A DNA stretch of 30,260 bases, taken from contig NW_022985190.1 of NCBI RefSeq assembly GCF_010093535.1, positions 53,312 to 83,571 of the forward strand, written 5' to 3'. Under the pieces are notes generated by a model. The model saw only the letters and a program-made list of their open reading frames with translations. It had not been told where the DNA came from and ran no database searches. Position numbers and translations under genes: made by a program. The stretch is from Lindgomyces ingoldianus. Lineage: Eukaryota; Ascomycota; Dothideomycetes; Pleosporales; Lindgomycetaceae. Positions within the stretch are counted from its first letter, which is position 1, and every line of letters starts with the position of its first letter. This document shows positions 1 to 11,710 of the stretch, piece after piece.

Positions 1-261
1 CGGTGGAAGGAGGCCGAAGAGCTGGAGGTGCAAGTGATGGAGACGAGAAAGAGGGTGCTTGGGGAGGAGCATCCAGATACGCTGACTATCATGGCTAACA
101 TAGCACACACGCAGAAGTGCCAAAGCCGGAATGGAGAAGCTATCTTATTGATGGAAAAGTGCTTTAAGCTACAGAAGCAGATCCTTGGCCCTCAGCACCC
201 TCACACAGAATCTTCTCTTGAGGCTCTTAACAAGTGGCGAAAGGAAAACGCGGAAATATAA
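1..261 (+). CDS. C-terminal end of a kinesin-light-chain-type TPR protein (partial)
   Basis: The frame is open from base 1 and ends with TAA at 259-261, so this is the last 86 codons of a gene that starts outside the window. It shows the fungal TPR_10/TPR_12 pattern: a helix rich in Glu and Lys, then 'LGEEHPDTLTIMANIA', then a second, degenerate unit with 'LGPQHPHTESSLEAL'. Such repeats form the C-terminal array of fungal NB-ARC/NACHT-TPR (NLR-like) proteins, where they are thought to bind ligands or partners; that role is inferred from the family. Its sequence is clearly different from the homogeneous repeats of the minus-strand TPR gene at 11,937-14,689, so it is a separate gene. The methionine at base 28 is internal to the frame and is not taken as the start. 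What lies upstream (NB-ARC, NACHT or nothing) cannot be seen. Confidence 0.75.
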   Translation, partial: RWKEAEELEVQVMETRKRVLGEEHPDTLTIMANIAHTQKCQSRNGEAILLMEKCFKLQKQILGPQHPHTESSLEALNKWRKENAEI

Positions 262-2005
262 ACCTAATGCTTATTTTATTTGCAGAATATAAAGTTAATG
301 TACATGCAGAACAGGCTAAGTCGCTGAGCATGCGTACTGGTGTTACATAACAGTGATGAGCAGCGCGGCCATCTGTACGTAGTGGAGCAGTTTTGAGGTT
401 GTACGGTGCACTGTACTAGTTAACTTTCTTGTACGTACTAACTATACTAACTGAGTAGATGAGGGAGAGTAACTAGCGGTACTCTGTAACGAGTGAAATA
501 ATAGACCGCACCGTACCATACAGAGTACAGCAGGTTGTTCACAGAGTGTGCAACCTAATTAAGAAAGATTAGTAAGAGCAGAGGGAATTTAATCCTCTTC
601 TTAAGATACATTCCCTACTGTTTTAGTGTACTCTGTCAACTTAGTTAGCTTTTTGTTTACTACCTTATTACGCAGCTAGTTCTTTTGTAGCTCTATAGCC
701 CTAATTGTTCTGTGTAAAACGCGACAGGATAGTGAGCAGGCGCCTTCTTAGAGTCAAATCGACTGCCTAAGGCCTAAGAGGTGGTAATGCGCTAAGAGGC
801 TCAAGGCTTGCGGGTACCGTACTAAGAAAGTCACATTATATGGTGCCTAAAGGGGGTTGGATTGCAGTTTTGTGCAGTTTATTAACAAAATGCTAATGAA
901 ACATGCAGGATTTTCACAATCTGCATTAATTTCTGGCTTCCCTAAGGCCGTCCGCGCCCTCTAAGCCCTCTGCACCTCCTGCAGCCACGCAGACACCTCT
1001 ATTTCACCTAAAATCTATACAGACTACCATAAATGGCTAGTAACAGGGCCTCACATACAGTTACTATACTAGCAACCACTATCCTTACTAACCAGTACTA
1101 AAATTCATGTACTGCAGTACTGTACAGCCGGGTGCATTGACGGACGGCCGCGTTGGCACTAATAAGAATAACTTGCCATTTGATTTCGCTACAGCAAGCA
1201 GGAAGGACGGCTGACCCGCTCCGGCCGCAGGGTTGCGATCTTGAACTGTGATTACGAAGTATTCCTTTTTACTGCCGCAAATCGCGTGTACGAAGGTGTA
1301 GCGTGGGGTTCGAGCAAGTTTGCGCCAGTTGGCCGTTCCCGCGAGGTAGCCCCTATGTCTTATTTCTGGACGCAGGGCATGTCGCACTATCTAGGAGAAA
1401 TTAATATACCCTAGTACCTGCCTACCTCGCGAACTTGCTTTCTACGTCACACACATTGTTTATCATAACTTCCTAGCACTAGTTATACTACGATTTCATG
1501 CCTGAGGCAAACCTCTTTTACTATCAAAAAAAGGAATAGAAGGACAATAATGTTAGTGTAGTAAATAATTTAGTCGCGGGATTAACGAGTCCTCCACGGA
1601 AATTAAACCAGAGGATGGCCACACGTGTGTAGTTCTCAGTTAAGAAGAGTGATGAATATGAAGCAGAAGCTGCAGGACGCATTAAACATAGTGCGGTGAA
1701 AAAGATATGTAAGCAGATCCTGAGATGCTTACAAGTTAGACTACGCGAGGTTTGCTTCAGCAATCCCGGTGTTTCGTGACACCGGGAGGAGGGTATAGTT
1801 ATGATGCTCGTCGGACGCCTGATTCGGTCAGTCCCATACAACCCAAATCTGCCAGCTTTTGAGTTGACAATATGCAGAAATGCAGGACTGCACAACATGA
1901 AGTATGGAAAGTTGTTTACTCTTTCATTTGATTTACCATCACACACCCAAACCCGTCACCCCACCTCTCCCCCTCCAACCCCAATTTATCCACCAATTCC
2001 CCCCA
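262..2005. other. Gene-less interval between two gene 3' ends
   Basis: I see no recognisable gene here. The longest uninterrupted frame that could be considered is 1088-1387 on the minus strand (99 codons); it has no recognisable domain and I do not call it. A 9-bp perfect inverted repeat (GTACGGTGC at 401-409 and its complement at 508-516) lies in a stretch rich in GTAC motifs and may be a relic of a small mobile element. The final part, about 1,930-2,005, is pyrimidine-rich on the plus strand and is probably the 3' untranslated region of KRE33, which ends at 2006 on the minus strand. Confidence 0.5.
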
Positions 2006-5000
2006 CTATCTCCCTCCTTTCCCAAACTTGCTTTTCTTCTTCTTCCCACCCTCTTTAAGCTGTTCCGCTTCTCTATATGCCTCCTCCACCGCAGCACCCG
2101 CTTTCCTCTTCTTCTCTTTTCCCGCCTTCACACTGACCGTCATGGCTTTCGCACCTCCGTCTTTGGCTGCTGCACTACGGATCTGCCGTTCCGCGTCTGC
2201 CCAGTCGGTGCCACCGGCTGTGATTTCATACCTGTGGAGGGATAGGGCGTCAGCAGATTGGATCGCGGCATGGAAAGGAATTGAATCGTGGGTTCTGGGA
2301 CTTGTTGTGTAGTGTGGAATTGCATCATACTCACCGATCCAGGGGCAACGCATCGATCAAGCTCTTCGCTCTCTCCCTCTCCTCTCTATCAATTTCATCC
2401 CCACCTTCCTTCAACTCCTCATCCAGATCCTTCTCCAGTGGCTTAAATCTCCGAACCCTATCCCCCTCTCCCTCGCCACCGCCATCAACCCTATTCTCCT
2501 CAGTCTCTATCGCTTCAGGCATAGTCTCCTCAACCGCTCCTTCGACTACACTCCTGAAAGCCATCGACACCTTCCTCACAACTTTCACAAACATTGCCAT
2601 GAGTTGGCTTATATTCAATCCCAGCTCTTTCTCCAGATCTGAGAATTCTTTCCGTTGGAGGCCGATGGCAAGGAGGAGCGCGGTTTGCACGCCACTCAGT
2701 TTGACCTTCGATTTTAGCCTTCCAGTGAAGTAGAGTGTTGCGATGGAAGGCAACATGTCCAGGATGACGTGGTAGTCGAGCATGTTGTTTGCATACGAGT
2801 CGAGGCGCTTGAGATCGAAAGGACTGAACAAGTCGTCAAGTTCTGTTTTTCGTAGGGGTTTAGGTGTGAGATCAACGTCGAGTTTCGAGCCTGCGGATGC
2901 GGATTCATCGATCGAGAGTGCGGTTACAGAGGCGAAGGTTCGGAATTGGTAGGATAGTAGGGATAGGAAGCGATGCTGGAAATCCTTGGCGAAAGCGCCT
3001 ACCCAGCTACCGTCCGAAGACGTTGTTTCAAGAGAGCGGAGCATAACGCATGTATGCTCGCCTGTAAGTTCGTTGGGAGTCTGGCGGAGGTAGACTGGCA
3101 CAAAGGATGCGCGTTTCCAGAACTTATGGAGGGGAGGGGTGAGGCCGTATGATACACCGACATAATCGAGCTGAACAGCTCTGAGTTCTGAGAGGCGAGC
3201 AAAGAGTGGCGGCATATCTTTCGCCTCCCTGACTTTCACTTCGTCTTTCAGCAAGGTGGCATTCTCTAGTTCTTCCTCGGTCACCCTTCGCATCTCTTCT
3301 AGCTCATGTGGCTCGGATTCAGAAAGACTGGCAAGCTTGCCGTCGTAAAAATCAACAAGGAGTTCTAGTGCCCGCGACCCGTAGCCCATGTTTGTGTAAT
3401 CTGGGTTTGTCGCTATCCGCACAACACGTGCGCCAGACAAACCTGCAAAATTTTCATCTTGAAACTGCTGGGAGACGATCCACGGTATTAGGTCACCCCC
3501 AGCACGGACACCACGACTAAGACTACTGAGGACACTCTCTTTGCTAATTTGACCTTCAAGTGCGACTTGAATAACACACAGGGGTTCTGGGAGTTTGTTA
3601 TCCTCTGTGACAGGGGGGACGAGAACGAAGAGCTGGTGTGCTGGAGCGTCGGACATGAGCTGGAGGTCATTCGGAGAGTTCTTGTAGTGGCTGGCAACGT
3701 ATAGCGCCATCATCTTCTGTAGGAATTTTTCTGCGGCGGGGTTGAACGAGAATAGGGTATCGCGGTTAACGTGAAGAAGCTGGCATTCGGACGGGTGCGG
3801 GCACCCTTGCGTGTTGGGTTTTGATCGAGGGAGTGTTGCATCTAGACAAAGGACGTCGTTTAGCCATCGTTCTACGCCATCCCCTTGAGCGTATCGGATA
3901 GGTTCTGAGAGTGTTATTTCTCGCAGTGAACGGCCGGTCATAAAAGGTTCCGTGCCATCTTTCGACTCTTTCCCATTGGACCGATCTATCACATGGTTTG
4001 TGCCATTAACGGCTCGGCCACGAGATTGTTCGCGAAGCTGTTGAATGAGCTTCAGAGAGAGCGATCGCCCAGTACCTTCGTAGCCGTTGATTGTCGAAGC
4101 CATAAATACCAGGTATGGACCCATTAGTTTCCTGACTAGTGGTAGTGGAATCGCTGCGGCTTCATCAATGACTACTAGCTCAGCTTGGCCTAGGGTGTAA
4201 GCGTCCTGTGGCTGAATGTACTGTATCGTCTGTCGATGTTGCCGGTGCACGTTCACCCGTACGATCGCTTTGTTGAAGTCTGGATTTGTTGACTGCATGA
4301 TTGTGTAGTCTTGGTGGTCCGTGTATCCTAAAGCATCAAAGCCTTTGAAGACAAACTCAAACAGGGTCTTCAGGTTCTCAGGACTAGGTGAGGTGATAAA
4401 GATGTTGCTGTACCCATGTGCGATGGCTGCTGCCACTGCCACACCTAGTGCGGCAGACTTTCCTCGACCACGAGCGGCTGTCAACGTCACTGTACTTTGA
4501 AGAGTTTTCTCCGCAATCGCTTCAACGAATGTAAGCAGCGCTTTCGCCTGGTCCACGGTCTTGGCCAGCTTGATCAAGTCCCCAACAGGCGGGGAGTCTG
4601 CCAACGACTCTTTGATTTCTTCCAGTTCTTTCGCCTTCGGCGCCTTGCCATCTGTTTCGGGGTCTAGAGGCGGTAGTTGTTTGACATGCTTTCCCCCAGA
4701 TATTGGAAGAACATTCAGCTCATCGTCCACCACCAGACACGACTCGCACTTCCCAAGCGACAAGATAAACCGCTCGTTGAATCTAGCCACGACATCACTA
4801 TGTGCTTCCGTCCGGTATCTCGAGTGAATGTCCATGGACAAAGTATATAGCTGCTTTAAGCTGTTCATTCCCTTGAGGAGCAAAAGCACCAGTCCACCTC
4901 CTTCCACCGTCTCTATTGTCCTTGCAAGCAGATTCGGTGTTATGGCTTCGAAGTCTTGCAATATGCACATGCCGTATGTGTTTCCCAAAATCTTCTCCGT

Positions 5001-5495
5001 CTCCTTGTAGTATACGTATCGGATGTTCTGGGTGGAGACGAATAGCTCGAAAGGGTCTTCGGTGTCGACATCGCGGATTCCTCGTTTGATTTCACTCTTT
5101 ATTTTCTTCTCACGCTTTCTTCGGTGACTGCGAAAGTTAGTATCAAGCCGCGAGTCAAGTACATGTCTCCTATTGCCCACCTTGAGAAGCCGAGCAATTT
5201 GTTCTTGTATGCCCAAAGCACCGACTTGTTCAATTTCACATCTACATTGAGCAAGATGTGGTATAGATTGACAATGACATCTTTCTGGCGGTCGCCGACG
5301 ATGACGAAGAAGCTTCGCTTTTTCTCCTAGAAACCATGAATTTGTATTTGTGTTTCGGGTGTTACAATGTATGCGCGCATTCGTACCTGAGCCCCATTTC
5401 GAATCAATGCCGGTATTCGAGCATCGCTGAGAAGAAATCAGCATTTGTGAGCCACAGGAGGCTTGATTGCAGCCATACATCGCTTTCTTAGGCAT
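2006..5495 (-). CDS. KRE33: RNA cytidine acetyltransferase Kre33/NAT10 (five exons)
   Basis: Essential nucleolar enzyme that makes N4-acetylcytidine in 18S rRNA (and, with a tRNA adaptor, in tRNA-Ser/Leu) using acetyl-CoA and ATP; it also acts in small-subunit assembly. Exons, reading down the minus strand: 5495-5479, 5426-5387, 5326-5181, 5127-2335, 2231-2006. Introns of 52, 60, 53 and 103 nt have GTATGG, GTACGA, GTGGGC and GTGAGT donors; intron 3 has a TACTAAC branch site. The total of 3222 nt gives 1073 residues, the usual family length. Splicing restores the conserved start 'MPKKAIDARIPALIRNG' and the junction 'LPLDRYEI', both lost in an unspliced reading. Visible domains are the TmcA N-terminal domain, an RecD-like helicase with Walker A GRGKSA near residue 285 and 'VIDEAAAIP', a GNAT domain with 'NMGYGSRAL' near 648, and a Lys-rich nucleolar tail. 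The start has A at -3. The activity is inferred from the family; identity is near certain. Confidence 0.97.
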
Positions 5496-5962
5496 CGTGA
5501 CTGCTCCTCAGGTTCCCCCGCTCCGCCCGCGAAAAGAACCCTCTGCGGTGGGGAGACGCAACCGCTTCGAATCGCAAGGGGGTCAGAAAAGACAGAGCTA
5601 TTACTCAAACTAAGATTTTCTCTAGTAGGTGGGGGGGGAGGGGTGGTGGTTCACGGCTGATTGAGCTCTGAAATCTTGGCTTCGAAAATTGTCGAAAAGT
5701 TGTCGCTTTTCTACACCCTAGGGTCTAGTAGGCAGCCCTAGTCATCGGGCTTGGCGCTCACTTTCGCCGACAGCATTACAGATGTAGTTGGACTCATCCA
5801 TCTCCATCTTCGTTTCGCCTCACTCAAAACCATCACAGTCAGTAAAAATCCTATCTCGGGCCACCATATAACTCGCACTTTCATTAGCTCCTTCTGAATG
5901 ATCGTCTGATAAGTGTCTTATGTACTACTTGATTTCTATTAATTCCTCAATCGATATCTCTC
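5496..5962 (-). promoter_or_regulatory. KRE33 upstream region and hydrolase 3' flank
   Basis: The 467-bp gap between the hydrolase stop (5963) and the KRE33 start codon (5495) must hold the KRE33 promoter and 5' leader plus the hydrolase 3' untranslated region. A G-rich run at about 5,631-5,650 on the plus strand reads as a C-rich tract on the KRE33 coding strand. No TATA box or named factor site can be assigned with confidence. The two genes are in tandem on the minus strand. Confidence 0.4.
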
Positions 5963-6838
5963 TCAACTGATCTCATTCTTCTTCAAAAACTCTATCATCA
6001 ACTCTGCAATCTGCTTAGGATTACTCTCCGTCGCAAAATGCCCAGCATCTAAGAATTTAATCTCCGCATTCGGCAAATCCCTCTTATACGCCGTCGCTCC
6101 TGGTGCGATGAAAAAAATATCATGCTCGCCCCAACACGCCAACAACGGGATCTGACTCTTCCTAAAGTACTCCTGGAACTTCGGGTATAATTTCACGTTA
6201 TTCTGATAATCGTAAAATAGGTTAATCTGGATTTCCTTGTTTCCAGGACGATCGAGTAAAGCTTGATCAAGGGTATAGGAAGCCGGGTCGAGACGGCTGG
6301 GATCCGCGACACCGTTGTCGTATTGCGACTTCGTTCCGGCCAGCGTGAGGAAGGGGAGTAGTGCGTCCCGGTTTTCTTGCGAGTTGTTGGCCCACAGCGC
6401 GCGGATCGGGTTCCAGAAGTCGCCCATACCGTCGACGTACGCGTTTCCGCTCTGGGTGACGATGGCTTGGACCTTCTCGGGATGCTTGAGGGCGAGGCGG
6501 AGACCGACTGGGGCGCCGTAGTCGAAGATGTAGAGGGTGTATTTGGAAGGTGGCTTGGGAATTTTCTCCAGGAAGGTGTCAATTGTATTGAAGAGGTTGT
6601 CGAAGGTGTAGGTGTAGTTAGACGGAACTTCTGTGAAGCCGAAACCGGGTAGATCTGGGGCAATGACTCGGTAATTTGGTTCTAGGAGGGGAATTAAGTT
6701 GCGGAATTGGTGGGAGGACGAAGGGAAGCCGTGGAGTAGGAGGACAGTGGGTGAGTGGACGGAGCCAGCTTCGCGCCAGAAGACCTTCTCTCCACTTAGG
6801 AGGGTAAGGAACTGCGTGGTAACAGTCTTGAATTTCAT
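5963..6838 (-). CDS. Alpha/beta-fold hydrolase, haloalkane-dehalogenase/epoxide-hydrolase-like
   Basis: Single-exon gene, 291 residues, complete for the family (about 290-300). It has the alpha/beta-hydrolase order: oxyanion-hole motif HGFPS at 36-40, 'PDLPGFGFTE' at 61-70, nucleophile elbow with Asp106 in 'FDYGAP', acid Asp240 in 'GEHD', and His267 in 'DAGHF'. An Asp instead of Ser at the elbow places it with haloalkane dehalogenases and epoxide hydrolases, which form an ester with the substrate and hydrolyse it with water. Residue 107 is Tyr, where true dehalogenases have the halide-binding Trp, so dehalogenase activity is doubtful; the substrate is unknown. There is no signal peptide, so it is probably cytosolic. 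The start ATG has A at -3. From memory of the family, close relatives are common in bacteria, which with the lack of introns allows past horizontal transfer; this is inference. Confidence 0.92.
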   Translation of the reverse strand: MKFKTVTTQFLTLLSGEKVFWREAGSVHSPTVLLLHGFPSSSHQFRNLIPLLEPNYRVIAPDLPGFGFTEVPSNYTYTFDNLFNTIDTFLEKIPKPPSKYTLYIFDYGAPVGLRLALKHPEKVQAIVTQSGNAYVDGMGDFWNPIRALWANNSQENRDALLPFLTLAGTKSQYDNGVADPSRLDPASYTLDQALLDRPGNKEIQINLFYDYQNNVKLYPKFQEYFRKSQIPLLACWGEHDIFFIAPGATAYKRDLPNAEIKFLDAGHFATESNPKQIAELMIEFLKKNEIS

Positions 6839-9800
6839 GTTGACCTAAAGAACTTGGTGGTTGTTGAGATTGGCGCTTCTTGGCGTCGTTCGGATGTTGT
6901 GATTAATGGATATGAGGATGATTTTGATGAGTTGAGTTAATATCCCTCTAGCCATGAGTACCAAAGTCTTTATATCTCCTTCCACTTCTTCATGACACCA
7001 CTAACAGCACTATGGGATATCTCCGCATCTCTAGCTATGATGCCGGTTTTGGAATCTCTATTTTCCCTTTCCAGCAACAAGCTTAGAAATTGAGGCTGAC
7101 ATATCCAGATCCGCGATTTTTCGATAGCTCGATGATTCCAAACTGCTGCCCCTCATACTTCGCTCCCCCCGTCGTGTTCGCTTCCATGGTGTTTTGGCCT
7201 TTGAGTAATCTGGACCCTTGCATTAGCTTGGCACTGGAGATTTCTTATGATTACTGATATAGCATCATGCACACAAATACTCGCACCTTTCATCAGAACG
7301 CCGCAGTCCGCGGCCGAGCAATGAGGACAGCTGTCTTGACTATCGGCTCGGCATCCCCACCGGCATTGGGCGTCGACTTACTGACTGTTAACAGTTTGCT
7401 GCATTTCCGCGGGGTTACTTAGGGATCTTAGTTATCTGCAGTCTGGCCTTCTTGGGAATACTACTATTCGCAGCCGGTCCATTCCCACTATGGAATCATT
7501 TTCGGAACCTCCTTTTAGGAAATGAAGACCCTCGCAGACTGTTAAAGTTAGCCCCTGTCATCCCGACTTCTTTCCAAATCTTCTCCCGGTACTCCAGGAG
7601 GAACTCCGGTAGTCCAGTGGGAACTCTGATACTTTAGAGAGGCTCAATTGCATCGGGGCGGCTAGTACTTTCGGAATCAGTGCACTCCCTTGGTATTCCC
7701 TCATTCCATGGTCATTGAACATCGAGATGGGGTTATCACCAACATGGAGGGAACTACCGCCAGGAGAACTATAGACGCCACCTCTACCCAATGGCCTCTC
7801 CGACCTCAGCTCTTGAGTAGTATATAAATCTCAATTGTGGTGATTATTACCACACCTTCACCGAAAATGCCATCTGGGATATTGTTCCACGCAGGAGAGA
7901 TTGATGTCAATCGTCCTCTCTCCAACTCCTCACAAATTGTTATGGTCTCTGCTCAATTCATTCGACTCTACCAAACATTCTCGAATTGTCATCACCCTCG
8001 TCAACTTCACCCCCCATTTCTCCCAACGAATACGCCTTCCCTCATCTGAGCCCTCTGTTTGACTACAGCCTCCAGTAGCGGAGGTAGCGGATGGAGGTGT
8101 GATAAAAACCGCAAACTGGTAGGCAAGATACCTGGTCCCATCGGAGACATCATTGAAGAACAAGAGCTGTGAAGAATGAGGAGAAAATATATGCACGAAG
8201 CATTCATATTGCCAATTCAAACTAGTTACTCTCTTTAAGCTAAACCGCCGGAAAGTATGTAAGCCCACAATTCCTAGACCTCAGCGCTTTTCATAAAGTG
8301 GCGCCTATTCTCGGTACCGGGAACTCAAAGACTGTTTGACCTGCTACCCGGTTGTGCTTCATGAGCAAATTAACATTCCCTGCCCATATAAGAAAACCGA
8401 CGTGGTGACCTCTTCGAAAATCCGAAATATAAAGAAGGTGGATAACGTGACGTGTGGAAGAGGGAGAGGCTCGACATGAGCGGTGTGATGTAAAGTCTGG
8501 ATTGAAGGATGGTGGTATGCAACACTCCCGACCGAGTAAACGTACCACCATTACGCACGCCAATCTTAGATTGCCGTATCCGTCGTTACAGCGTTGGAAG
8601 TTAGAATAGATGTAGGTACGTCCAGGTTTGTGTTCTTTTCAACCGCAAACATGATGGATAACTTCTCTAATATTTGCCGTTCAAGAGAGGTTTCAGTAAA
8701 AGATATAATCAAGAAGATTGTGGTGTATTTTATAGGTTTATGCGCTATTCCCACAGTCAATAGGCTTCACTATCGAAATTCCCAATCACCCATACCTTGT
8801 AATAACTCATGATTCTCATCTATATCCCTCCAATTGCCACGGAACAGCATAGTCCCACCCTCTCTCGCCTTATTCAATCGTGTATCGATGCTCGAGGGCG
8901 TAGTTATATAATGCCAATCCACACACTCCATTTCCTTCCACAATACAAGCACTTTAAGGACAAAAAATGGCGATATATCTGTTTAAGTGTTCTGGATTTT
9001 GCTTACGCTATAAAATTTATATACCTAATGGATGTTGGAGCCGCAGGGCCGATCTAACGGACAAAAAGCCTTCACACCATGGGGACCGCACGGTTCTCTG
9101 CCGAAGCGCTTGGAGCACCTCTGCATATCCTGTTAGTATCGCGTCGAAGCTCAAAGACATCACACTGAAATCAAGGACTACTCACAGCCAGCAATTGAGT
9201 CTGTTATGTGTGTCTAGCTTTGTTAAGCAGAAACTAGCGAGGCCAGATTATGAAGGTACAGAACTGGTACTAGTCTAGCATGGCACTCTCGAATCAAATC
9301 GAGTGCAGAGGTCCCCAGGCTCTGAACCGTTTAATCCGATCACGCACAATTTAAATTTTCGACGTCCGACAAGTTTTTCTCTTCGTCCCCACAACATTTT
9401 TCGCTGGTTTATAAAAGGCTGCGATACTCACCTTCATGAGTTGGTATTAACATGCGGCCGCGTAGGAATAAAAGCCTCATGATCCCACTTTCATGTTGAT
9501 GGGAGCCGAGTCAGAAATTGAATGGGTTCAAGAAAGTAACCATGTGCACTGCCGAAATTGTTCTCCTTATCTCGAGGCCTTTTAACTTTAAAAATGCAAA
9601 CGCAGACATGGTTGCTGGACAACCTTCGGAGCCTGAGCCGCGTCTCAAAAAATCCCAGATTTAGAATAGATGGGGCAAACGAAGTCGAACTTGCCTCGGC
9701 TGGACGATGTAGCAGGAGCAGCAAAACTACAGCGAGAAGATGTCATGGGGATTTGCATTAAAGAGCTCGAATGGGAATAAAAATGAGAACAATTTGTCAG

Positions 9801-10725
9801 TATGAGCTAGTTTGGAGTTCGACAAAGCACAACACTGATTTTTAGAGAATGATGAGAGAACTGTGTGGAGAAAGCAGCCAGGAGCAGAGAAATGAGATGT
9901 TTTTTATGCTCCAACTAGCTGCGCTGAAACCACAACCTAGGGTTGAGAATGGACGATATAATCCCCTTCCCCAGTCAAGGGAAAGCTCGAAAGATCCCAA
10001 AGTCTATGGGTGTGTTGGAACTCTCACTCACCACTTCTCTTCTTTCTCGTCAGCATGATTCATAACCATTTTTGCTACAAAAGAAGGGAGGGGTCGTGAC
10101 TTCTGGAGACTTTTGGGGGGTTTAAAAGAGCCATTACTGGGGCTCATGATTGCAGAACACTCCCCTTGAAAGCGCGGGACCTCGAAATGGATAGTCGGCG
10201 GTGTTACATGAGATCTTTGGCCTTTCTCAGACTTGCTGAACACGCAGTGGTGCCTCGCACCAGCTCTCAATCTTCACCTGGATGTACGAATCCTAGGGAA
10301 CCGGAATTAATAGCAAATATGACTCATGGCAACAAACCACCATTCCCCGAAGCACAGAAAATGACCATTGATATCTCTAGGATATCCACTGAGGTCGATA
10401 ACACCAATTCCAAGATGTTTCCAAACAGATTGGCGACTCTTTAAAATCCAAATATCAATCTTTCAAGCTGTATCGATCCTAGTATACCATAGGCCAACCC
10501 AAAAGTTCGGGGAATTCACCGGAAATCTCTAAGTAGAATACAGAGACTACATTGATGAGGGGTTTCCGGTTCGGTTAGAGCCACAACGGTACAGGTTCGC
10601 AGATCTCCTCTTGAGATTAAGGGTAGCGAAAGTCCATCGAGCAGTTCCATAACGCCTTTAGCGTCGCACGTGATGCGCATCCGTGCACCGCTCTAGCCGT
10701 TTATTAGGATTAGCGCCTTCCCCAT
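6839..10725. other. Long gene-less interval
   Basis: About 3.9 kb with no gene I can support. Bases 6,839-7,000 are the upstream region of the minus-strand hydrolase. Beyond that, frames on both strands are broken every 60-110 codons and none shows a recognisable domain. The longest minus-strand frames (7558-7791, 7930-8268, 8291-8563, 8770-8952) have a protein-like composition but no start, splice or motif evidence; they could be worn relics of one or more genes. A short hairpin-forming sequence lies at about 9,284-9,306 (CACTC...GAGTG with an inner TCGA pair). GC content looks normal, so this is not a heavily RIP-mutated repeat. Confidence 0.5.
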
Positions 10726-10732
10726 TAGGACT

Positions 10733-10909
10733 ACCATCACTCAATTCACCTGATTTGATTCTCGCCACCTGATTCAGCTCAACCTTATCCTCGACCCCTT
10801 TATCTACCTTCAGGAAATTTTGCATACTGCCTCACAACCGTTTATAGGACCTCTCGCAAAGGCAGGTAGGGGGTCGAGGATAGTCAATTAGGGTGAATTG
10901 AGTGATGGT
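10733..10909. repeat. Imperfect inverted repeat (small palindromic element)
   Basis: An 18-nt perfect inverted pair, ACCATCACTCAATTCACC at 10733-10750 and its complement at 10892-10909, encloses a second perfect 13-nt pair (TATCCTCGACCCC at 10786-10798 and its complement at 10870-10882). The arms are nested in the same order but with unequal spacing, so the whole 177 bp could fold into a long hairpin with a loop of about 70 nt. This is the form of a MITE or fold-back element; it has no coding capacity and I see no clear target-site duplication. Confidence 0.6.
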
Positions 10910-11081
10910 GTAAGGTCTGGGCAGCCCAGGTGATTATATAGTGTACAGGGAAGAGTTAGTCCTTACTACGAGGACGTTAGTCCTAACAGTATCATGTGTG
11001 ACAGTTGGAATCGCAGACCTTCGAAGTTTGAAAAACAAGGAGATATACGCTGAGCCTCCTGGCCGTAAGATACAAATCATC

Positions 11082-11141
11082 CCACAAACCATGCCACAAA
11101 CCATGCCACAAACCATGCCACAAACCATGCCACAAATCCAG
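11082..11141. repeat. 12-bp tandem repeat, four exact units plus one variant
   Basis: Four exact head-to-tail copies of CCACAAACCATG occupy 11082-11129, followed by the variant CCACAAATCCAG at 11130-11141. The unit is a multiple of three, so it reads as a four-residue repeat in open frames on either strand (PQTM on plus, CGMV on minus), but neither frame has other evidence of being a gene. Probably a simple minisatellite. Confidence 0.85.
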
Positions 11142-11710
11142 AATGAAATATTCGTCACAGCCAGCTCTGTCGACATGATAAAGGCCAAATTAAGCATATA
11201 AGTCAGACTTGGCAAAGGGCGTTACCAGAGCCTAAGACCACAAATGAGCCCGAATGCTATAGGTTGCATTGTCTCCGAGAATCCGACCAGGAAAAAACAC
11301 AAATGGAACGCGCCGTTTCTTACAGTGTCGTCAGGAACTATACTTCAAAAGAAGAGAGTACCACGCTAGAGATAGTTAATATTAGTGCATTGCAGGGATT
11401 TGAATGCTTTGCTACGTAAGAAACTCCTATCGTGTGATCTTTAACCTATGATGAGCCGAAAGGCATGGCGCCAAAAGCAATGTCTCTAAACTTATATTCT
11501 TTGGTACACAAAGTTATTGCGATTGCATTCCTGCTCGTAAAGAGCCGAAATATAAGCAGAAGCTGGAAATCGATCTTCGATGCGCCGGGATCCAGCTCAC
11601 ATATTTAGAATAAAATATACTCCAGGCTGCCTCCGCTTCAAATACCCTCTTCGTAATAGTCCATTTAGTCACACCTAGAGTGATCACCTTTTTGCTGTTC
11701 GTTCCACTGC
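11142..11710. other. Non-coding interval downstream of the TPR gene
   Basis: No gene, RNA or repeat recognised. It lies just beyond the decayed 3' end of the minus-strand TPR gene and would contain its old 3' untranslated region. Confidence 0.4.

Noticed and set aside
1524..1946. Minus-strand 140-codon frame downstream of KRE33
   Set aside because: No domain, no splice or start support, and low-complexity composition; likely chance.
2281..2733. Plus-strand 150-codon Ser-rich frame opposite the KRE33 C-terminus
   Set aside because: It is the antisense of a conserved KRE33 exon and has no domain of its own.
10934..11215. Minus-strand frame with a CGMV repeat and plus-strand frame with a PQTM repeat
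   Set aside because: The repeat comes from the 12-bp minisatellite at 11,082-11,141; nothing else in either frame supports a protein.
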